Shown piece by piece: positions 36,200-44,150 of a stretch of 64,000 bases of DNA (positions within the stretch are counted from its first letter, which is position 1; each line of letters begins with the position of its first letter). The DNA is from Lysinibacillus contaminans (lineage in GTDB: Bacteria > Bacillota > Bacilli > Bacillales_A > Planococcaceae). The position numbers and the translations under genes were made by a program. Below the pieces are notes generated by a model. The model had not been told where the DNA came from, searched no databases, and was given only the letters and a program-made list of their open reading frames with translations. Where the stretch lies: NCBI RefSeq assembly GCF_001278945.1, contig NZ_LGRV01000001.1:1-64000 (forward strand), in the 5' to 3' direction.

Positions 36200-37564
36200 A
36201 TGTCAGCACCTGTAAAAAAGAATGATCGATTAACAGTTTATATAGAAGATTTAACGCATGACGGCAATGGCGTTGCAAAGATCGATGGCTACCCGTTATT
36301 TATTCAAGGCGCACTTCCTGATGAGACAGCAGAAGTGCATGTTTTAAAAACATTAAAAAACTACGGCTTTGCCAAAATGATAGAAATCATTAAGCCATCA
36401 CCAGACCGTGTAGAGGCACCTTGTGAATATTTTTCTCAATGCGGTGGTTGCCAACTACAACACCTGTCTTACGAAGGACAGCTAAAATGGAAAGAGAACA
36501 TGGTGCGCAACGTTATGCAACGTATCGGCAAAATCGATGCGCCTGTATTACCGGTAAAAGGGATGGAAGAGCCTTGGCAGTACCGAAACAAAGCTCAGAT
36601 TCCATTTTCAACAGATGAAGCAGGACAAGAGATTGCCGGCTTCTACAAAACGAAATCTCATACCATTGTGGATATGGAACGCTGCCTGATTCAAACAGGT
36701 GAAGCAGACGTCATTCTTGCTGAATTGAAAAAAGAATTAGCAACAATCGGCATTAGTCCATACAACGAAGACACACATGAGGGGATGCTACGTCATGTAG
36801 TTGTACGTAAAGCACGTGCAACTGGTGAAGTCATGGTCGTACTCGTAACGAAAAAGAAAAAGTTCCCTAAGGCAGAAGAGGCTGTTGCGACAATTCAAAA
36901 GCTAGTGCCGAATGTTACTTCAATCATGCAAAATATCAATTGCGATAAAACAAACGTCATCTTTGGTGAGGAAACATTGAACCTTTGGGGCAAGGACGTC
37001 ATTATCGACACTATTGGCGATATACGATTTGAAATTTCTGCTCGTTCATTCTACCAAGTGAACCCAATCCAAACAGAAGTACTGTATCAGCAAGCGTTAG
37101 ATTACGCAGATTTACAAGGGGATGAACGCGTCATTGATGCCTATTGTGGTATCGGCACAATTTCATTGTTCTTAGCGCAAAAAGCAAAAGCTGTCATGGG
37201 CGTGGAAATTGTGCCGCAAGCAATTGAAGATGCAAAACGAAACGCCGAGCTAAACGGCTTTACGAATACGTATTTTGAGGCTGGACCAGCAGAAGAAGTC
37301 ATTCCACGTTGGTACAAAGAAGGCAAAGAAGCGGATGTACTTGTAGTCGACCCACCACGAAAAGGTTGTGACGAGGCATTACTGACAACGATATTAGAAC
37401 AACGACCAAAACGCGTTGTTTACGTATCATGTAACCCAGGTACACTTGCCCGAGATCTTCGTATTCTAGAGGATGGCGGCTATAAAACGCAGGAAATTCA
37501 GCCAGTTGATATGTTCCCGCACTCAACACATTGTGAGGCTGTCGCGTGGTTGGAGTTAGTTTGA
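36200..37564 (+). CDS. rlmCD: 23S rRNA (uracil-5-)-methyltransferase RlmCD
   Basis: A 454-residue SAM-dependent enzyme that in Bacillus makes m5U at two 23S sites. An N-terminal TRAM domain precedes the Fe-S cysteines CEYFSQCGGC and the later MERCLIQ. The methyltransferase core has DAYCGIGTISLF, VDPPRKGCDE and the catalytic Cys in YVSCNPGTLARDL. It ends with HSTHCEAVAWLELV. The ATG at 36200 follows TGGAGG by eight bases. The 3' end is repeated in degenerate form four times downstream, marking this gene as the edge of an accessory region. Confidence 0.95.
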   Translation: MSAPVKKNDRLTVYIEDLTHDGNGVAKIDGYPLFIQGALPDETAEVHVLKTLKNYGFAKMIEIIKPSPDRVEAPCEYFSQCGGCQLQHLSYEGQLKWKENMVRNVMQRIGKIDAPVLPVKGMEEPWQYRNKAQIPFSTDEAGQEIAGFYKTKSHTIVDMERCLIQTGEADVILAELKKELATIGISPYNEDTHEGMLRHVVVRKARATGEVMVVLVTKKKKFPKAEEAVATIQKLVPNVTSIMQNINCDKTNVIFGEETLNLWGKDVIIDTIGDIRFEISARSFYQVNPIQTEVLYQQALDYADLQGDERVIDAYCGIGTISLFLAQKAKAVMGVEIVPQAIEDAKRNAELNGFTNTYFEAGPAEEVIPRWYKEGKEADVLVVDPPRKGCDEALLTTILEQRPKRVVYVSCNPGTLARDLRILEDGGYKTQEIQPVDMFPHSTHCEAVAWLELV

Positions 37565-37572
37565 TGTAATGA

Positions 37573-37627
37573 AAAAAAAGCTGTGCCGAAAATCCAGTTT
37601 TCATTGGGAATTTCGGCACAGCTTTTT
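37573..37627 (+). terminator. Terminator after rlmCD
   Basis: A 15-bp perfect stem AAAGCTGTGCCGAAA/TTTCGGCACAGCTTT with flanking A and T runs. Confidence 0.93.
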
Positions 37628-37677
37628 GAATTGAAGTTTATTATAAGAATTTTTTTGCACCCGGTGCAAGTAATGCT

Positions 37678-37714
37678 AAAAATCGTAAATGCGAATAGTA
37701 CATTTACGATTTTT
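37678..37714 (-). terminator. Terminator of the nhaC-like gene
   Basis: A perfect 13-bp stem AAAATCGTAAATG/CATTTACGATTTT with a 9-nt loop and T/A runs. The gene's TAA stop lies within the stem. Confidence 0.88.
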
Positions 37715-38999
37715 GAATAGGTTTATTTTTAGTTTTCGGATAACCGATGAAGATGGCAATGACTCCGCAGACACCTACTAAAATGGAGTAATACGAATAT
37801 TGCATGATTAAAATAGGGGAAATGCCGGCGATACTGGCAGCTGCTAAAAATTGTGCACCGTACGGAATTATACCCTGAACGACACATGAAAAAATATCGA
37901 TGATGCTTGCTGATTTACGTGGCTCAATATCGTATTGATCGGCAATTTTTTTTGCTATTGGCCCAGCAATCATAATTGCAATCGTATTATTGGCGGTTGA
38001 AAGATCGGTTAAACCAACTAAACCTGCTATTGCAAATTGGGCATCTTTTTGCGACTTAATTTTACGCGTTGCGATATGTACGATAAAATCAATGCCGCCA
38101 TTATGCTTAATGATCTCGACCATACCGGCAATTAACATCGCTAAAAACGCCATTTCAAACATATTGCTCATACCGTCACCAATTGCGCCGATAAATGTCA
38201 TCACCTCATAACTACCATCAATTAAGCCAATAGTTCCAGCGAGGATGATCCCACTTGCTAATACTGTAAAGACATTTACTCCAATCAAAGCAAAAACAAT
38301 GACGAATAAATAAGGAATCAATTTGTACCAATCAAAGCTTGCATGTGTCACTTGAGCTGTGGAATTCAGCGTCAAAAAGGCTAAAATAACACATGTGACA
38401 ATTGCTGCTGGTAACACAATGAAAAAGTTAACTTTAAATTTGTCTTTCATTTCTGCGCCTTGTGAGCGGACCGATGCTATAGTTGTATCCGAAATAAATG
38501 ATAAATTATCTCCAAACATAGCACCACCTATAACAGTTGCCATTAATAGCGGTATTGAAAGTCCTGTTTGCTCCCCAATCGCTAAACCTATTGGAGCGAG
38601 GGCAACAATCGTTCCAACTGAAGTGCCCATTGCTAAAGATATAAAACAGGCAATTATGAATAAGCCAATAACTAATAAGTTTTGTGGCAAAATGGAGAGT
38701 GCAAAGTTTACCGTTGCTTCAATAGCGCCCATTCCTTTTGCGGTTTCCGAAAATGCACCGGCAAGTAAGAAAATGATCACCATTAACATGACGTTCGAAT
38801 TCCCGGCGCCGGTCGTAAAGGTTTCAATCTTTTTTGTGATCGTTTCTTTGCGGTTCATGAAAAGAGCAACAGTGCTTGCAATCGAAATGGCAACCAATAC
38901 AGGAAATGCATAAAAATTATTTAATACAATTCCTGAGCCGATAAACAAAATTAAAAATACAACAATGGGAATTAATGCCCATGGATTTCCTTTTTGCAT
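37704..38999 (-). CDS. NhaC-family Na+/H+ antiporter-like transporter
   Basis: A 431-residue polytopic membrane protein, about eleven to twelve helices, of the NhaC branch of the ion transporter superfamily. The conserved GGAMFGDNLSFISDTTIA (residues 155-172) is the helical-hairpin core of the family. Later GLTDLSTANNTIAIMIAGPIA repeats the pattern. Members exchange Na+ for H+ or move amino acids or malate/lactate, so the substrate is open. AAAGGAGGAAG precedes the ATG. It is convergent with rlmCD and has a long leader with an attenuator-like hairpin. Confidence 0.88.
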   Translation of the reverse strand: MQKGNPWALIPIVVFLILFIGSGIVLNNFYAFPVLVAISIASTVALFMNRKETITKKIETFTTGAGNSNVMLMVIIFLLAGAFSETAKGMGAIEATVNFALSILPQNLLVIGLFIIACFISLAMGTSVGTIVALAPIGLAIGEQTGLSIPLLMATVIGGAMFGDNLSFISDTTIASVRSQGAEMKDKFKVNFFIVLPAAIVTCVILAFLTLNSTAQVTHASFDWYKLIPYLFVIVFALIGVNVFTVLASGIILAGTIGLIDGSYEVMTFIGAIGDGMSNMFEMAFLAMLIAGMVEIIKHNGGIDFIVHIATRKIKSQKDAQFAIAGLVGLTDLSTANNTIAIMIAGPIAKKIADQYDIEPRKSASIIDIFSCVVQGIIPYGAQFLAAASIAGISPILIMQYSYYSILVGVCGVIAIFIGYPKTKNKPIQKS

Positions 39000-39246
39000 T
39001 TCTTCCTCCTTTAAGAGTGCGCATCAGTTAACATACAAATAAGAGCCTCTTCTAAAACCAATAAGAAGAGGCACCACATATGCTAAAGTGCATTTTATTT
39101 ATATAGAAAATTTTTGTAGGGCTGAGCATGACATCTACTACTTTATTGCGAAGCGATTATTATGGCTATCCCACAATAATCATGATAAGAACTTTTTCAT
39201 TTTATGAAATAATCCTTAGAATATAAGAAAATTCGTGTTAAGTCAA
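39000..39246 (-). promoter_or_regulatory. Promoter and structured leader of the nhaC-like gene
   Basis: On the minus strand TTGACT (39246-39241) and TATTCT (39223-39218) are 17 bp apart, giving a leader of about 210 nt. It contains a stem GATTATT/AATAATC around GGGATAGCC. A terminator-like 9-bp hairpin GCCTCTTCT/AGAAGAGGC (39072-39045) is followed by TCTTATTT. Such a layout suggests ligand-controlled attenuation, but I cannot match it to a known riboswitch or T-box. Confidence 0.6.
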
Positions 39247-39611
39247 TTTGTTTGTTATTTCCGAATAATATAAAAACACAGTTCTTTTGGACTAAAATAG
39301 AGTCTGACAATTGTATGAGTTAAATTCACAATTCTAATCCCTTTGGTATCAAGGGCTTTCAAATAATAAAAAAGGGCACCCGATATGGGAGCGGGCATAA
39401 ACACTTCGTTTTAAAAAATGAGAGAATGGAGATTAGAGTACCTCGAGTTATTAAAGAAAACAATGATATAAAGGTTACAATTTCTCAAACATCTCTAGCT
39501 ACCCTCTGAAGAGACTACTTTATAGTTTCTAAAAACCCATGCCATGATAAGCAATGCGAAAGCGCGTGATCTAACTGGAGTCAGATCTGAATAGTAAATC
39601 CAGTAGCACCA
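39247..39611. other. Gene-free accessory DNA upstream of the nhaC-like gene
   Basis: About 365 bp. No supported ORF. On the minus strand, frames ending near 39255 read like a transposase or other gene remnant, but this is weak. A small GC-rich patch GGGCACCCGATATGGGAGCG lies at 39376-39395. Confidence 0.35.
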
Positions 39612-39672
39612 TTGTGTTGCCACATACACTCGACACATTGCGAAGCGGTTGCGTGGTTAGAGTTAGTATAAT
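39612..39672 (+). repeat. rlmCD-tail repeat, copy 1
   Basis: 39627-39671 reads HSTHCEAVAWLELV-stop, identical in protein to the last 14 codons of rlmCD (37520-37564). The six base differences over the first 41 bp are all third-position synonymous changes. Upstream, TTGTGTTGCCACATACAC is shared with copy 4 but not with rlmCD itself. A terminator follows, as it does after the real rlmCD. Confidence 0.9.
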
Positions 39673-39674
39673 GA

Positions 39675-39715
39675 AAAAGAACGAATTTCCGATGGTGGAA
39701 TTCGTTCTTTTTTTT
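39675..39715 (+). terminator. Terminator behind rlmCD-tail copy 1
   Basis: The stem AAGAACGAATTTCC with GGAATTCGTTCTT is followed by more than eight T. Confidence 0.9.
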
Positions 39716-39751
39716 GTTGTTCTAAAAAAGATTAAAGATATTATTTTGAGG

Positions 39752-39788
39752 TTATTGAACTAATGTAAGCAGGTTAGTTGAAGAAGGA
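39752..39788 (+). repeat. Inter-gene hairpin repeat R1
   Basis: TTGAACTAATGTAAGCAGGT followed by TAGTTGAAGAAGG. The near-palindrome TTGAACTAAY...GTTAGTTGAA defines a family of five in this module. Confidence 0.8.
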
Positions 39789-39854
39789 TTTCTTGTTAGG
39801 AAATCGAATATTAGATAAGCAGTTATTATTAAAGAACTTAATAGGGAGATTTTT

Positions 39855-40628
39855 ATGGGTTATAAAATTGTTTTTTTTGATGTTGATGGGACTATTACAC
39901 ATCATGAAGATGGCAACATTCCATACAGTACTATTGAAGCTATAAAAAAATTGAAAAGGAAAGGAATTAAGGTAGTAGCAGCAACAGGAAGGCCGTTATC
40001 AATGTGCAAGGAATTACAGGAGTTGGGTATTGAAACATTCATAACAGCGAATGGAGGATACGTGAAACATAACCAAGAAGTTATTCATAAAGTACCAATG
40101 GATAAAAGTATAATTCAAGAAGTTATGGCATTTGCCAAATTACAGAATAACGGATTGTCATTTTATACTGAAGAATTTAGTATGAATGGTGTAATTGAAA
40201 CTGAAATTTTAAAAGCCTTAAAGGAAACATTGTCTCTGAATGATTATCCTGAAATTTATCATTTATTACATAATCAAGAGGTTTTTTTATTGTGTTTGTT
40301 TGCAAATGATGAAACGGTTGACAAGTACATTCATAAATTCCCGCATCTAACATTTAAAAGATGGCATCCTTATGTGTTGAACGTTTTGAAGGAGGATGTA
40401 TCAAAGTCATTAGCCATCCTTAAAACTTTAGAATTTTTTGGGATTGATAAATCGGATGCTATTGCTTTTGGAGATGGAGAAAATGATATTGATATGTTGG
40501 AATTAGTAGGATTCGGTATAGCGATGGGAAATGCAAAAGAAACACTGAAAAATGTTGCTGATTTTGTTACCAAAAAATCCAGTGAAAACGGCATTGAATA
40601 TGCATTGAAAAAGTTTGAGATAATTTAG
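39855..40628 (+). CDS. Cof-type HAD-superfamily phosphatase
   Basis: A 257-residue HAD-IIB hydrolase. Motif I is FFDVDGT with nucleophile Asp9 and Asp11. Motif II is AATGRP near 41-46, and motif IV is FGDGENDIDM near 218-227, binding Mg2+. Between them lies the Cof-type cap. These enzymes dephosphorylate small sugar phosphates, pyridoxal phosphate or flavin precursors; the substrate here cannot be told. TAGGGAG precedes the ATG. It lies between hairpin repeats R1 and R2, in the accessory region. Confidence 0.88.
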   Translation: MGYKIVFFDVDGTITHHEDGNIPYSTIEAIKKLKRKGIKVVAATGRPLSMCKELQELGIETFITANGGYVKHNQEVIHKVPMDKSIIQEVMAFAKLQNNGLSFYTEEFSMNGVIETEILKALKETLSLNDYPEIYHLLHNQEVFLLCLFANDETVDKYIHKFPHLTFKRWHPYVLNVLKEDVSKSLAILKTLEFFGIDKSDAIAFGDGENDIDMLELVGFGIAMGNAKETLKNVADFVTKKSSENGIEYALKKFEII

Positions 40629-40672
40629 ACTGTAATCCTTAGTTTCGAAACCATCTTAAAAATCGCTTTTTC

Positions 40673-40710
40673 CTTATTGAGCTAACGGCGCAGGATAGTT
40701 GAAGAAGATA
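40673..40710 (+). repeat. Inter-gene hairpin repeat R2
   Basis: CTTATTGAGCTAACGGCGCA followed by GGATAGTTGAAGAAGATA, same family as R1, R3, R4 and R5. It begins 44 bp after the HAD gene. Confidence 0.85.
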
Positions 40711-40769
40711 AGTAAAACAATTGCATAAATAATCTTTTTCTAGTATATGATGTTTGGGAGGGAAGAAAA

Positions 40770-41015
40770 TTGAAAACTTTTAGACCTATTATTGTATGTA
40801 CAATGTTACTAAGCGTAGTTACAGCGTGTAATCAACAAAATCCCGAACAAGATAAATTTGTTATATTTGCACACCACGAAAATATGAATGATAAATTGAG
40901 AGAATCTCTGTCCATATGTTTAAATACTGAAGAAATTACGTATCAAGTCGACGATGATAAAAATGTTTTAATAAAGAATAAAGATGTTGACCATGCAGTT
41001 ATGCGTTGTTCATAA
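40770..41015 (+). CDS. Small lipoprotein of unknown function
   Basis: An 81-residue predicted lipoprotein: basic start MKTFRP, hydrophobic IIVCTMLLSVV, lipobox VVTAC with Cys20, then a small charged domain ending AVMRCS. The start is TTG with GGGAGGGAAG upstream. It lies between repeats R2 and R3. I do not recognise a family. The domain pattern (FVIFAHHENMNDKLRESL) could be an immunity or binding protein, but nothing supports a choice. Confidence 0.7.
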   Translation: MKTFRPIIVCTMLLSVVTACNQQNPEQDKFVIFAHHENMNDKLRESLSICLNTEEITYQVDDDKNVLIKNKDVDHAVMRCS

Positions 41016-41034
41016 AAATTGTGTAATGTTTTTC

Positions 41035-41070
41035 GTTACTCAACCAACAGGCGCTTTAGTTGAATAAGCA
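41035..41070 (+). repeat. Inter-gene hairpin repeat R3
   Basis: TTACTCAACCAACAGGCGCT followed by TTAGTTGAATAAGCA. It starts 20 bp after the lipoprotein stop and is followed by a terminator. Confidence 0.8.
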
Positions 41071-41079
41071 CAAAATAAG

Positions 41080-41105
41080 ACCACTCCATGATGGGTGGTT
41101 TTTTA
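41080..41105 (+). terminator. Terminator after R3
   Basis: A 7-bp stem ACCACTC/GGGTGGT (one G-U pair), loop CATGAT, then six T. A near-identical hairpin downstream is split by the IS1182 element. Confidence 0.85.
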
Positions 41106-41192
41106 TGTGTCGAAATTAGTACGTGGTATTATTTAATTTACTAAGGGAACAATTTTGTAACTATTATTTTTAGTATATGGGAAGGTGATGAG

Positions 41193-41372
41193 ATGAGTAA
41201 AAGAGATCAGATACTACTTGGGGTCGTAATCATATTAATGATAATGAGTTTCGTGTTGCATTTAATGTTTGGTTTCGAAGCAATAGGACTTAAACTATTT
41301 GATTTGTTGATTATCGCCATGTGGGGTTTTATTCTCTTTGGAATATATAAGAGGAAGAACGGTGTTTTCTAA
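41193..41372 (+). CDS. Small two-span membrane protein
   Basis: A 59-residue protein with two hydrophobic stretches, ILLGVVIILMIMSFVLHLMF (about 7-26) and LKLFDLLIIAMWGFILFGIY (about 33-52), and a basic end KRKNGVF. GGGAAGGTG precedes the ATG. It lies between the R3 terminator and the hairpin into which the IS1182 element inserted. Family unknown. Confidence 0.65.
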   Translation: MSKRDQILLGVVIILMIMSFVLHLMFGFEAIGLKLFDLLIIAMWGFILFGIYKRKNGVF

Positions 41373-41475
41373 CGATTAAATTCCGACTTTCAAAAAGACT
41401 AGTGTTTCTTACTTTTAGGATACAAAACAAGACTACTCAGTAAGAGGGCACTGAAAAAGTCCAAAATTTAATTTA

Positions 41476-41517
41476 AGCAGTGGAAAGCTCGTTTGCATCG
41501 AACTTTCCACTGCTTTT
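41476..41517 (+). terminator. Terminator inside the left end of the IS1182 element
   Basis: The 12-bp stem AGCAGTGGAAAG/CTTTCCACTGCT is followed by TTTTT. It probably shields the transposase from outside transcription. Confidence 0.8.
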
Positions 41518-41560
41518 TGTTTTATACTAAGGTTATCAATGTATGTAGGTGGTATTTAAA

Positions 41561-43021
41561 ATGATTTCAAACCAAGAAACGCTGAAACTTAGCCCTTTTA
41601 TGGCGATCTATGATATCGTCGTACCCAAAAATAATATGCTTCGCCAAATCAATGAACTTGTCGATTTCTCATTTATTTTAGATGAGTTGAAAACTAAATA
41701 TTGTCTCGATAATGGTCGTAATGCTGTGCCTCCTATTCGTATGTTCAAATATTTATTATTAAAAGCGATTTATGATGTATCCGATGAAGATCTGGTTGAA
41801 CGCTCGAAATACGATATGTCCTTCAAATACTTTTTAGATATGGCGCCTGAAGAAGATGTCATTCATTCAAGTTCATTAACGAAATTTCGCCGACTCCGTC
41901 TTCAAGATGTGGGTTTATTAGATTTGTTGATTGGAAAAACGGTTGAGATTGCGTTAGAGAAAAACATCATTTCGAGTAAAACGATTATTGTTGATGCCAC
42001 ACATACAAAAGCACGTTACAATCAAAAATCACCAAAGGAATTTTTACAGGAGAAATCAAAAAACGTCCGTAAAGCTGTCTATCAATTTGATGAAACAATG
42101 AAAGAAAAATTCCCGCCCAAAACCACTTCTAACGAAGTAAATGATGAACTCGATTATTGCCGTCAAGTCGTAGAAATCGTGGAAGCACAACCAAAAATAG
42201 CGTGTGTCCCTGCTGTCAAAGAAAAATTAAATGTTTTAAAAGAAGTGGTCGAAGATTTTGAAGTACAACTTAGCTATTCCGCAGACCCAGACGCACGTAT
42301 TGGTCATAAATCAATGGACTCTTCTTTCTTTGGATTTAAAACGCATATTGCTATGAGCGATGAACGCATCATTACTGCCGCTGTCGTGACAACGGGTGAG
42401 AAAAGTGATGGGAAATACTTAAAAGAATTAATAGAAAAAAGTAAAACAACAGGCATAGAAATTGACACAGTGATCGGTGATGCAGCTTATTCAGAGAAAG
42501 ACAATCTCCAATTAGCTAAAACAGAGGAATTTCAACTTGTATCAAAACTAAATCCGCAGATTACACAAGGTGGACGTACGAAAGAAGAAGAATTTGAGTT
42601 TAATAAAGATGCTGGTATGTATGTGTGTAAAGCAGGACATATGGCAATTCGCACAGCACGTACGAATAAAAAGAACGTCGGAAAGAACCAACGTCAAACC
42701 TATTATTTTGACATAGAAAAATGTAAAGTATGTCCTTTGCGCGAAGGTTGTTATAAAGAAGGTGCTAAAAATAAGACCTATTCGGTGACCATAAAATCGA
42801 TGGAACACGCAGAACAGGAAGTCTTTCAGAACACAGATGATTTTAAAGAACTGGCGCGTTCACGTTATAAAATTGAAGCCAAAAACAGTGAGTTAAAGAA
42901 CGGACACGGGTATGATGTAGCATCATCTGCGGGTCTATTTGGGATGGAAATGCAAGGAGCCACAACTATATTCGCCGTCAATTTGAAACGGATACTCACG
43001 TTATTGAAAGAAAAAGAGTAA
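41561..43021 (+). CDS. IS1182-family DDE transposase
   Basis: About 486 residues, full length and intact. The N-terminal DUF772-like domain (PPIRMFKYLLLKAIYDVSDEDL) is followed by a DDE core with TIIVDATHTKA near 144-154 and DTVIGDAAYSEK near 300, then a Cys-rich insert (CPLREGC) and RYKIEAKNSELKNGHG with the last acidic residue. ATG at 41561 lies eight bases after GTAGGTGG; an upstream GTG is less likely. It is flanked by inverted repeats and its own terminator. Confidence 0.93.
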   Translation: MISNQETLKLSPFMAIYDIVVPKNNMLRQINELVDFSFILDELKTKYCLDNGRNAVPPIRMFKYLLLKAIYDVSDEDLVERSKYDMSFKYFLDMAPEEDVIHSSSLTKFRRLRLQDVGLLDLLIGKTVEIALEKNIISSKTIIVDATHTKARYNQKSPKEFLQEKSKNVRKAVYQFDETMKEKFPPKTTSNEVNDELDYCRQVVEIVEAQPKIACVPAVKEKLNVLKEVVEDFEVQLSYSADPDARIGHKSMDSSFFGFKTHIAMSDERIITAAVVTTGEKSDGKYLKELIEKSKTTGIEIDTVIGDAAYSEKDNLQLAKTEEFQLVSKLNPQITQGGRTKEEEFEFNKDAGMYVCKAGHMAIRTARTNKKNVGKNQRQTYYFDIEKCKVCPLREGCYKEGAKNKTYSVTIKSMEHAEQEVFQNTDDFKELARSRYKIEAKNSELKNGHGYDVASSAGLFGMEMQGATTIFAVNLKRILTLLKEKE

Positions 43022-43033
43022 AATAACCGAAAG

Positions 43034-43083
43034 AAATAGGCGACTTCCTGTTCCAAGATGAACAAGAAGTCGCCTATTTTTAT
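43034..43083 (+). terminator. Transposase terminator in the IS1182 element
   Basis: The 14-bp stem AAATAGGCGACTTC/GAAGTCGCCTATTT, then T-rich DNA, 13 bp after the transposase stop. Confidence 0.88.
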
Positions 43084-43259
43084 CTTAAATGAACCTACAA
43101 ATTTAAAAACGTAAGTTTTTCAGTGCCCTCCTCAGTAATGGGTGGCTTTTTTAAGTATCGTAATTGTAAATGGTGATAATTATCCAAATGAAATTAATTT
43201 GGGTAGTATTAAACTAACATTACAGCATAGCAAAAGAAGGATATGATAGGGGGATGTAA

Positions 43260-43328
43260 ATTAAGAAACGTTTAATTATGTTGATTTTATTAGCTGTGTG
43301 GTTTTTAACTTCAGCGTCATCAAGTTAG
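43260..43328 (+). pseudogene. Signal-peptide-like gene remnant or tiny ORF with ATT start
   Basis: After GATAGGGGG a frame beginning with ATT reads (I/M)KKRLIMLILLAVWFLTSAS then a stop after 23 codons. It looks like a secretion signal cut short, either a decayed secreted-protein gene or a very short peptide with a rare ATT start. Repeat R4 follows 12 bp later. Confidence 0.4.
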
Positions 43329-43340
43329 AATGTTAACGGA

Positions 43341-43377
43341 TTAGTAAACTAACAGTGCAGTTTACTTGAAGAAGAAT
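43341..43377 (+). repeat. Inter-gene hairpin repeat R4
   Basis: TTAGTAAACTAACAGTGCAG followed by TTTACTTGAAGAAGAAT, same family as R1-R3 and R5. Its arms GTAAACT/AGTTTAC-like pair closely. Confidence 0.8.
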
Positions 43378-43437
43378 ATTGCGGATATTTTCATTATTTG
43401 AAATGATTGAGATTGAATTTAAGAAAGGGGGATTATT

Positions 43438-43992
43438 ATTTTAATTTTATTTGGTTTCTTAATTTCTTTTATTACCATTATATTATTCTTAATTTTATGT
43501 GCTAACATAATAATTTCTTTCATTAAAAAGAATCCTTTTCCTAAAAAAATGCTGATTGCTACGTTATCTGGGGTTGTTTTAGTATCTTCAATCTATATAT
43601 ATGAAATGTACTTTTTTACATTTAGAGAGATTGATAGAGAATTCATCCAAAATGGACCTGGACCTGTAACATCACCTACAGAAAAGTATGTTGCTAATGC
43701 TTATTACGAACCATTTGGTGGTGCAGCAGGAGGTGTTAATGTATGGGTTGAAATCACAAACAATATTGAGAAGAATAAAGTCCAAACTGTTTATTATAGT
43801 GATGCAAAAAGTAATTTTTCTATGGAATGGCTGGATGAGGATGTCCTGTACATTCTAAATGACGAACCTAATTATCCAAATTCAAATAGAAGTATCGAAT
43901 TAGAAATTGGTAAAGAGATTTATCACGAAAATGGTTTGGCTTGTAAAAGTTTGTTAATGAAAGACGACTATGAGACTTGCTATCAATACTAA
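43438..43992 (+). CDS. DUF5412-like membrane protein, probable ATT start
   Basis: The strict ATG frame is 43549-43992 (147 residues), but the frame is open upstream and encodes a further hydrophobic helix (ILFGFLISFITIILFLILCA). AAGAAAGGGGG at 43421-43431 points to translation beginning at one of the ATT codons near 43435-43438. The mature region, with NAYYEPFGGAAGGVNVWVEI and a Cys pair near the end (ACKS, ETCYQ), resembles the DUF5412 family of Bacillus. Two N-terminal helices and an outside domain are predicted. Function unknown. The start is uncertain. Confidence 0.62.
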   Translation: MLILFGFLISFITIILFLILCANIIISFIKKNPFPKKMLIATLSGVVLVSSIYIYEMYFFTFREIDREFIQNGPGPVTSPTEKYVANAYYEPFGGAAGGVNVWVEITNNIEKNKVQTVYYSDAKSNFSMEWLDEDVLYILNDEPNYPNSNRSIELEIGKEIYHENGLACKSLLMKDDYETCYQY

Positions 43993-43996
43993 TATC

Positions 43997-44030
43997 CCTT
44001 ATTGAACTAACAGTGGCATTAATTGAAGAT
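43997..44030 (+). repeat. Inter-gene hairpin repeat R5
   Basis: TTATTGAACTAACAGTGGCA followed by TTAATTGAAGAT, beginning about five bases after the DUF5412-like gene. Confidence 0.82.
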
Positions 44031-44046
44031 CATTGAGCTGCTTAGA

Positions 44047-44091
44047 CACTCGACACATTTCGAATCGGTTGCGTGGTTGGAGTTAGTGTAG
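44047..44091 (+). repeat. rlmCD-tail repeat, copy 2
   Basis: The frame reads HSTHFESVAWLELV-stop: two residue changes (Cys to Phe, Ala to Ser) against the end of RlmCD, with the other differences synonymous. A terminator follows, but an IS3 element splits its loop. Confidence 0.88.
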
Positions 44092-44150
44092 AAATAAAAA
44101 AGAGCGAATTAAACTGACCTAACGATATGAGACACATATAAAACACCTTT

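Larger units (their letters stand above)
41436..43138 (+). mobile_element. IS1182-family insertion sequence with 8-bp target duplication
   Basis: The element itself is 41444-43130 (1687 bp). Terminal inverted repeats begin GAGGGCACTGAAAAA at both ends. CTCAGTAA at 41436-41443 and 43131-43138 is a perfect 8-bp target-site duplication, so insertion was recent and complete. The target was the loop of a terminator hairpin: CTACTC on the left side pairs with GGGTGG and a T run on the right. Confidence 0.95.

Noticed and set aside
39000-39246. T-box riboswitch before the nhaC-like gene
   Set aside because: Only GTGGTGCC resembles the T-box; the rest of the consensus and a specifier loop were not found.
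39752-44030. Integron attC sites
   Set aside because: The hairpin repeats have cores like CTAAC/GTTAG but are too short and do not match the R and L boxes; no integrase is near.
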